A stretch of DNA of 64,000 nt from Paraburkholderia sp. ZP32-5. GTDB lineage: Bacteria > Pseudomonadota > Gammaproteobacteria > Burkholderiales > Burkholderiaceae. Of this stretch, positions 58,441-64,000 are shown piece by piece. Under the pieces are notes generated by a model that was given only the letters and a program-made list of their open reading frames with translations, had not been told where the DNA came from and searched no databases. How positions within the stretch are numbered: the stretch's first letter is position 1; the number at the start of each line of letters is the position of its first letter. The translations under genes and the position numbers were made by a program. The stretch covers positions 186,001 to 250,000 of the forward strand of contig NZ_JAJEJP010000001.1 in NCBI RefSeq assembly GCF_021390495.1, given 5' to 3'.

Positions 58441-58908
58441 TATAATGCGGGTCATGCACAACGATTTGTGCTGCCACAAGGCGATGCGTCCCCATCAACA
58501 GTGGGTACGCCGCTCGCCGTTCAAGTAAGGGCTGTCGACTCTTTGACGGCCATCAAGTATCGATGCGTTCGATGCACACGTCTTGCCCAGCCAGGCGCCG
58601 CGCGCCTGCTACGGACTTAACCGCCGTGACGCTGGGTGGGGCCTACGCCGCCGTTCCTGCACGCTGAGTTGCGCGCGCAAGAACGTGTTTGCCACGTTCG
58701 ATGGCGGCATGTGGGGTCTGGTCAGGCTGCCGGGGACAGGTTGCGCCAGACGTGAAAATTAACCGTGCGGTAGCGGCTGAATGAGCCGCATCCGGGCTTT
58801 GGCGTACTGCGTTTTTTGGCGCGGCATGTCGTCGTCCCGCCGCCGGAGTCGCTAGCAACACACCCAGCTTTTGGGGTGACGCGGCTCGACAACGTGATTG
58901 CACGTCTT
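58441..58908 (+). promoter_or_regulatory. TATAAT promoter and long untranslated stretch before rlpA
   Basis: A perfect TATAAT at 58441-58446 (with TG two bases further upstream than the extended -10 norm; no good -35) would start a transcript near 58453. From there to the rlpA ATG there are about 455 bases with several small hairpins (GCACAA/TTGTGC near 58457, GCGGCT/AGCCGC near 58777). No convincing ORF; either a long rlpA leader or an unannotated small RNA. Confidence 0.45.
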
Positions 58909-59511
58909 ATGAAAACTCGGCTAACCCGTGGTCTGGGGACTATTTTTGCCTTTTTTGTACTGGCCGGCTGTGCCACGCCTCCGGGCGCGACCGATACCTC
59001 GGCGAACGACACGCCGCAGCGCACAAAAAATGTGCATCTGAGCGCCTTCGGACCTCAGTCTTTCGGCAGCGCGCCGGCTTCCGGCGCGAGCGCGCCAAGC
59101 ACGCCACTCGCCGACGCGCATCCGCTCACCGATGACGGCCTCGACATTCCCGAGTTCCGTCAGACCGGACGCGCGTCGTGGTACGGACGCTTTTTCCATG
59201 GCCGCCGCACCGCCAACGGCGAGCGTTACGACATGCACGCATTGACGGCCGCGCACCGCACGTTGCCGCTCGGCTCCTACGTGCGCGTAACCAATCCCGC
59301 CAATTCGCGTTCCGTGATCGTGCGGATCAACGACCGTGGCCCGTATGCGCGCGGCCGTGTGATCGATCTGTCGATGGCGGCAGCATCCGCACTCGACATG
59401 CGTCACAGCGGTACGGCGAAGGTGCAGATCGAAGGGCTCACGCAGCAGGAAGCGCGCGCCGAACTGAATGAGACGCTGGCGTCGAACTCGGGTTCGGACG
59501 CGGGCAAGTAA
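58909..59511 (+). CDS. rlpA: Septal-ring lipoprotein RlpA
   Basis: 200 residues. Lipobox LAGC (Cys21), an Ala/Ser/Pro-rich linker, then a double-psi beta-barrel RlpA domain: GRASWYGRFFHGRRTANGERYDMHALTAAHRTLP..VRVTN..VIVRINDRGP, with the catalytic-type GRRTANGE and Asp in NDRGP. Cleaves naked glycan strands at division in Pseudomonas. No C-terminal SPOR domain, unlike E. coli RlpA. Start at the lipoprotein signal; an upstream Met adds 31 residues. Confidence 0.92.
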   Translation: MKTRLTRGLGTIFAFFVLAGCATPPGATDTSANDTPQRTKNVHLSAFGPQSFGSAPASGASAPSTPLADAHPLTDDGLDIPEFRQTGRASWYGRFFHGRRTANGERYDMHALTAAHRTLPLGSYVRVTNPANSRSVIVRINDRGPYARGRVIDLSMAAASALDMRHSGTAKVQIEGLTQQEARAELNETLASNSGSDAGK

Positions 59512-59600
59512 GCCAGGCGGAGCGTCTACGAGTCGCCGTGCGGTACGGGTTTGCGCCTGTCTGTACGGAGTGTTTGTCGACGATCACTCAGCAAAAAACG

Positions 59601-59630
59601 AAGGGCCGCATCGCGCGGCCCTTTTGTTTT
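59601..59630. terminator. Bidirectional terminator between rlpA and rsmI
   Basis: 9-bp GC stem AAGGGCCGC / GCGGCCCTT with T-runs on both strands (TTTGTTTT on +, TTTTTT on minus) between the convergent stops. Confidence 0.92.
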
Positions 59631-59648
59631 GTCCGACCATCTCAAGCC

Positions 59649-60533
59649 CTACGCGTCGGGCTTGTCTTCCTTCAGCGCCAGCGCGCGCGTATACAGCGCA
59701 TTGCGTGACGCGCCAGTGAGCGCGGCCGCCACTTTGGCCGCGCTGCTCACCGTCAACTCTTCCAGCAGCACGCTCAGTAACGCGTCGTGATCGTGTTCGC
59801 CGGCAGCTTCCGGTGCCGCGCCTTCGACCACCACAACGAACTCGCCGCGCTGCCGGTTCGGATCGGCAGCGAGCCACGTTGGCCCTTCGGCCAGGGTGCC
59901 GCGATGCAGCGCTTCGTGTAACTTCGTCAGTTCCCGCGCGATCAGCAACCGGCGTTCGCCGCCGAATGCGTCGGCGAGCGCCTGCACTGTTTCGATGATC
60001 CGGTGCGGTGCTTCGTAGAACACCATCGCGTGCGGATGGGATGCGAGCGTCTGCAGCGCGGCGGCGCGCGCCTTTGGCTTCGGCGGCAGGAAACCCAGGA
60101 ACGAGAACGTCGCGACCCAGTCGCCGGCCACGCTCAGCGCGGTCGCAAGCGCGCTCGCGCCGGGCAGCGGGATCACCGCGAAGCCGGCCTCGCGCACGGC
60201 GTCGACGAGTTTCGCGCCGGGGTCCGAGATGCCCGGCGTGCCCGCGTCGGACACGTAAGCCACCCGCTCGCCCGCCTGCAGATGCTCGATCACGCGTTGT
60301 GCCGCGCTGCGCTCGTTGTGCTGATGCACGGCGACGAGCGGCTTCGAGATGCCGTAGCGTGCGAGCAATTGACCGGTATTGCGCGTGTCTTCGGCGGCGA
60401 TGCGATCCGCGAGTCCGAGCACATGCATCGCGCGCAGCGTGATGTCGGCGATGTTGCCGATCGGCGTGGCCACTACATAGAGCGCGGCGGCGGGGTACTG
60501 CTGTCCTTGCGCGAGTTCGGAGAGAGGAGTCAT
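59649..60533 (-). CDS. rsmI: 16S rRNA (cytidine-1402-2'-O)-methyltransferase RsmI
   Basis: 294 residues. Tetrapyrrole-methylase fold: [59 protein letters not shown] and FYEAPHRI, all RsmI hallmarks, plus its C-terminal HTH-like extension ([33 protein letters not shown]). It methylates C1402 in the ribosomal P site. Start at 60533, which shares bases with the divergent yraN start at 60532. Confidence 0.95.
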   Translation of the reverse strand: MTPLSELAQGQQYPAAALYVVATPIGNIADITLRAMHVLGLADRIAAEDTRNTGQLLARYGISKPLVAVHQHNERSAAQRVIEHLQAGERVAYVSDAGTPGISDPGAKLVDAVREAGFAVIPLPGASALATALSVAGDWVATFSFLGFLPPKPKARAAALQTLASHPHAMVFYEAPHRIIETVQALADAFGGERRLLIARELTKLHEALHRGTLAEGPTWLAADPNRQRGEFVVVVEGAAPEAAGEHDHDALLSVLLEELTVSSAAKVAAALTGASRNALYTRALALKEDKPDA

Positions 60534-61152
60534 GACACGGAAGACACAAACAGACGAAACGAGGCCGCCATTGTGCCATGTGGGGCCGGGCGAATCCGCC
60601 GCGAGCGGGCGGCTGCGGCAGCACGGCTCGGCGAGAATGCCCGCGGCAACGACGAGCGTGCGGGAAACGGCGAGAACCACGGGCACCGCAACGGCAACCT
60701 CAAGAGTTGCTCGAAAGACTTCGCGGAAAACCCAGCCGGAAATCCCGCGTGTGCCGCCTCACAACTTTTCCGCGGCCCGAGGGTCCAAATCCGTCGGCGC
60801 GGCCTTCGAAGCGCGCGCACGCGAATTTCTGCAACGCCAGCGCCTACGTTTCATCGCGGCAAACGTCGCATGCCGGGGCGGCGAGATCGATCTCGTGATG
60901 CGCGACCGCGACGGCGCGTTGGTGTTCGTCGAAGTCCGCGCGCGGGCGAGGTGTCATTACGGCGGCGCGGCGGCCAGCATCGATTGGCACAAGAAACGGC
61001 GCATCGTGCGCGCGGCGCGGCATTATCTCGCGACACGCGCGGCAGCGAGCGGTAGTCCACGCGAGCAGCCCGCGTGCCGCTTCGATGTGATCGCCTTCGA
61101 CGGCGGTCGGCTCGTGTGGCTGCGCGATGCGTTTCGCGCCGACGAAGTCTGA
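60532..61152 (+). CDS. yraN: UPF0102 (YraN) family nuclease-fold protein
   Basis: 206 residues as drawn; the family is usually 120-145. The conserved part starts near [20 protein letters not shown] and has the PD-(D/E)XK-like core [20 protein letters not shown]. The N-terminal 85 residues are Thr/Arg/Ser-rich and probably not all translated: an ATG at 60637 or a later codon is a likelier start. Diverges from rsmI, as yraN does in E. coli (rsmI-lpoA-yraN-diaA-dolP). Confidence 0.8.
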   Translation: MTRKTQTDETRPPLCHVGPGESAASGRLRQHGSARMPAATTSVRETARTTGTATATSRVARKTSRKTQPEIPRVPPHNFSAARGSKSVGAAFEARAREFLQRQRLRFIAANVACRGGEIDLVMRDRDGALVFVEVRARARCHYGGAAASIDWHKKRRIVRAARHYLATRAAASGSPREQPACRFDVIAFDGGRLVWLRDAFRADEV

Positions 61153-62044
<892 letters not shown>

Positions 62045-62070
62045 GATTGATTTCGAAGGAGAGCTAGTTG

Positions 62071-62862
62071 ATGAGCGCATTCCGCGTCAAGAAGACACTG
62101 GTGAGAACCGTGCTGGTAGTGGGATTCGCGGCGGGGCTGTCGGCCACGCTGCAGGGTTGCTTTCTCGCTGTCGGCGCTGCGGCGGGAGGCGGCGCGCTGA
62201 TGGCGACCGACCGTCGCACGCTCGGCGCGCAGACCGAAGATCGCGAAATCCAGGTGAAGGCGCTGTCGCAGATCAGCCAGAATCTGCCGGACTCCGCGCA
62301 CGTCAACGTCGCGGTGTTCAACCGGCGCGTGCTGCTGACCGGCGAGGTCGCGGGCGATGCGTCGAAGCAGCGCGCCGAGACCATCGTGCGCGGTCTGAAC
62401 AACGTGAATACGATCGTCAACGAACTGGCGATCATGCCGGCGAGTTCGTTCTCGTCGCGCACCAACGATACCTATCTCGAGACGCGCGTGAAGACCGCGC
62501 TGATCGCCGAGAAGGACATTTCGGCGAACAACTTCAAGGTGGTGGCCGAGCGGGGCAACGTGTATCTGATGGGCCTCGTCACGATGGACGAAGGCAATCG
62601 CGGCGCCGATGTCGCGAGCCGGGTGCCGGGCGTGGTCCAGGTCGTGAAGTTATTCCAGTACATCCAGCCGCAGGAAGCCGCGGCTGCGGCCGCCGCGGCG
62701 GCTACCGCGCCCGCGGCGGCGTCGCAGCCGGAGGCGAGCGAGCCGACGGTCGATGCGATCCCCGATTCGTCGGTGAGCGCGCGGCCGCTTGAACAGCAGG
62801 CGCCGGCGCCGGTGAGCAACTCGACGTCGGTTCGTCCGGGTAATCCAAAGGCGGTGCCGTGA
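62071..62862 (+). CDS. dolP: Outer-membrane lipoprotein DolP/YraP (dual BON domains)
   Basis: 263 residues. Lipobox LQGC (Cys30); BON1 about 55-125 (IQVKALSQISQNLP..NVAVFNRRVLLTGEV) and BON2 about 135-200 (TYLETRVKTALIAEKDISANNFKVVAERGNVYLMGLV); then an Ala/Pro/Ser tail of about 60 residues absent from E. coli DolP (191 aa). Maintains outer-membrane integrity and localises to division sites. AAGGAG precedes the ATG; an in-frame TTG one codon earlier is not needed. Confidence 0.93.
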   Translation: MSAFRVKKTLVRTVLVVGFAAGLSATLQGCFLAVGAAAGGGALMATDRRTLGAQTEDREIQVKALSQISQNLPDSAHVNVAVFNRRVLLTGEVAGDASKQRAETIVRGLNNVNTIVNELAIMPASSFSSRTNDTYLETRVKTALIAEKDISANNFKVVAERGNVYLMGLVTMDEGNRGADVASRVPGVVQVVKLFQYIQPQEAAAAAAAAATAPAAASQPEASEPTVDAIPDSSVSARPLEQQAPAPVSNSTSVRPGNPKAVP

Positions 62863-63254
62863 CGCGCGCGGTGGTTCGGGCTGCGGCCCGGTCCGCGCGT
62901 CTGCGTAGGGCTCGCGTCAGCGTCGTGTTCGCGCTCGTGCTCGGCGGCGCGCTGATGGGCGTGGGCGCATCAGCCGCCTACGCGGCCGACGCGCCGCGCG
63001 GCCAGCAGGTCGCCAATGCGAATGCATGCATGGGATGCCATGCGGTCGACCGCAAACTCGTCGGCCCGTCGTTCCAGCAGATCGCCGCGAAATACAAAGG
63101 CGATCGCGACGCGTCGGCGAAACTCGCGCGCAAGGTGAAGGACGGCGGCTCCGGCGTGTGGGGCATGATTCCAATGCCGGCCCATCAATCGATGAGCGAT
63201 GCGGACATCCACGCGGTGGTCGATTGGGTACTCGCCGGCGCGCCGTCCAAATGA
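62859..63254 (+). CDS. Class I cytochrome c (c551/c552-like)
   Basis: 131 residues. Signal peptide with a long N-terminal basic region (to about residue 43), haem motif CMGCH (57-61) and axial Met in IPMPAH (Met106). Small periplasmic electron carrier. Its GTG start overlaps the dolP stop (GTGA), so it is translationally coupled to dolP. Confidence 0.93.
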   Translation: MTRAVVRAAARSARLRRARVSVVFALVLGGALMGVGASAAYAADAPRGQQVANANACMGCHAVDRKLVGPSFQQIAAKYKGDRDASAKLARKVKDGGSGVWGMIPMPAHQSMSDADIHAVVDWVLAGAPSK

Positions 63255-63318
63255 GGTTTTCCCGAGGCCAGGCGCTTGGCAAAAGGGAAAATGCCTGTGC
63301 TAGAATTGTCAGCACGTC

Positions 63319-63394
<76 letters not shown>

Positions 63395-63403
63395 CGAATA
63401 TCG

Positions 63404-63437
63404 AAGGGTTACAGGTCATTCGCCTGTAACCCTTTTT
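63404..63437 (+). terminator. Intrinsic terminator of tRNA-Ala
   Basis: Stem AAGGGTTACAGG / CCTGTAACCCTT (12 bp) with a 7-base loop and T-run, 10 bases after the tRNA. Confidence 0.93.
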
Positions 63438-63499
63438 GTTTTTGCGGCGCGTTTAACCGGATTTCGCGGTTCGCCAACACCCGGCCTCCCCCAACCCCC

Positions 63500-64000
63500 C
63501 TACACCCGCAACGCCGCCCGCAACCGCTCCGGCGACAGCGGCAAATCCCTGAACCGTTGCCCGGTCGCGTTCGCAATCGCATTCGCGAGCGCGGCCGGCA
63601 TCGGCCCTTGCGATGCTTCGCCCACGCCGAGAAACGGCGCGCCCGGCTGATCGATCAGATCGACGTCGATGACCTTCGGCACCGACGAGAAGCGCAGGAT
63701 CGGATACGCGCTCCAGTCGAAACTGGTGATCGTGTGTTCGTCGAACGTCGTGCTTTCGAATAGCGTCCAGCTGGCCGACTGGATGATGCCGCCTTCGACC
63801 TGATTGCGCACGCCGTCCGGGTTCACGATCTGTCCGCAATCGATCGCGCACGCGACGCGCTCTATCGTCACGTACCCGGTTTCGCGTTCGACCGACACCT
63901 CGATCGCGAGCGCGCAGTACGCCATCAGATTCTTGTACATCGCGAACGAGAAGCCGACCCCACGCATCGGCCCGCCAGTGCCGGCGCGCCCGCGATGCGG
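63500..64000 (-). CDS. Molybdenum hydroxylase large subunit, C-terminal end (truncated by window edge)
   Basis: 167 residues of the C-terminus, open to the window edge. Motifs: FAMYKNLMAYCALAIEVSVERETGYVTIERVACAIDCGQIVNPDGVRNQVEGGIIQSASWTLFE and the catalytic-Glu region FLGVGEASQGPMPAALANAI. The FLGVGEAS wording matches the IorB (isoquinoline 1-oxidoreductase beta) / aldehyde dehydrogenase branch of the molybdopterin-binding family, distinct from the CoxL at 32.5 kb. Ends 60 bases past the tRNA terminator on the opposite strand. Confidence 0.85.
   Translation of the reverse strand, partial: PHRGRAGTGGPMRGVGFSFAMYKNLMAYCALAIEVSVERETGYVTIERVACAIDCGQIVNPDGVRNQVEGGIIQSASWTLFESTTFDEHTITSFDWSAYPILRFSSVPKVIDVDLIDQPGAPFLGVGEASQGPMPAALANAIANATGQRFRDLPLSPERLRAALRV

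Noticed and set aside
59640..60533. RNase P RNA (rnpB) beside rsmI, as in enterobacteria
   Set aside because: The conserved rnpB core (GAGGAAAGTCCGG) is absent on both strands near rsmI.

Overview
The window is chromosomal DNA of a GC-rich betaproteobacterium. Gene content, codon use and synteny point to Burkholderiaceae, most likely Paraburkholderia/Burkholderia chromosome 1. I base this on hslVU-dksA, dapF-DUF484-xerC beside lpxL and metK, and rsmI/yraN/diaA/dolP. No species call is possible from the sequence alone. There is no CRISPR array, insertion sequence, prophage or plasmid function; most of it is housekeeping with a few accessory metabolic modules.

Layout. 0-2.3 kb: tail of a RegA/RoxR-type response regulator, then the HslUV protease. 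2.5-9.1 kb (minus strand): a nearly cysteine-free DksA, a His-rich COG0523 metallochaperone, RlmI, XerC, DUF484 and DapF. 9.2-11.7 kb: an LpxL-type acyltransferase diverges from metK, whose mRNA has a long structured leader. 12-17 kb: small unknowns, a PhyH dioxygenase, an L-glyceraldehyde-3-phosphate reductase and an MFS carrier. 17.4-23.7 kb: a complete RND efflux system (pump, adaptor, outer-membrane factor). 24-27.5 kb: SrkA kinase and a DUF3857/transglutaminase protein. 27.7-35.5 kb: an eight-gene molybdenum hydroxylase cluster (form II coxSLM plus MoxR, VWA/CoxE, CoxG and XdhC maturation factors). 36-42.5 kb: amino-acid permease, a soluble two-component pair, ferredoxin-NADP reductase, an EEP-family hydrolase and a periplasmic unknown. 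42.8-51.9 kb: a lone AAA+ ATPase, an FAD oxidoreductase, HiPIP, amidase, dienelactone hydrolase, nitronate monooxygenase and an orphan LivK-like binding protein. 52-58.3 kb: MFS carrier, PNPOx-like protein, an H-NS gene behind an AT-rich island, a CDF metal transporter, Lrp, a DEDDh exonuclease and a glyoxalase-II-like hydrolase. 58.4-63.4 kb: RlpA, RsmI, YraN, DiaA, DolP, cytochrome c and tRNA-Ala(CGC). The window ends in another molybdenum hydroxylase large subunit.

How the parts fit. Translationally coupled blocks (adaptor/outer-membrane factor; coxE/coxG/xdhC; exonuclease/MBL; dolP/cytochrome c) mark operons. The molybdenum cluster carries both its catalytic subunits and its own cofactor-insertion helpers. 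The most unusual signals are not protein-coding. They are a repeated hairpin family, two copies of which precede start codons through a shared GATCGACA block (20.4 and 35.5 kb; related hairpins at 35.55 and 11.79 kb), the structured metK leader, a nested perfect inverted repeat at 44.1 kb, and the AT-rich island in front of the H-NS gene.
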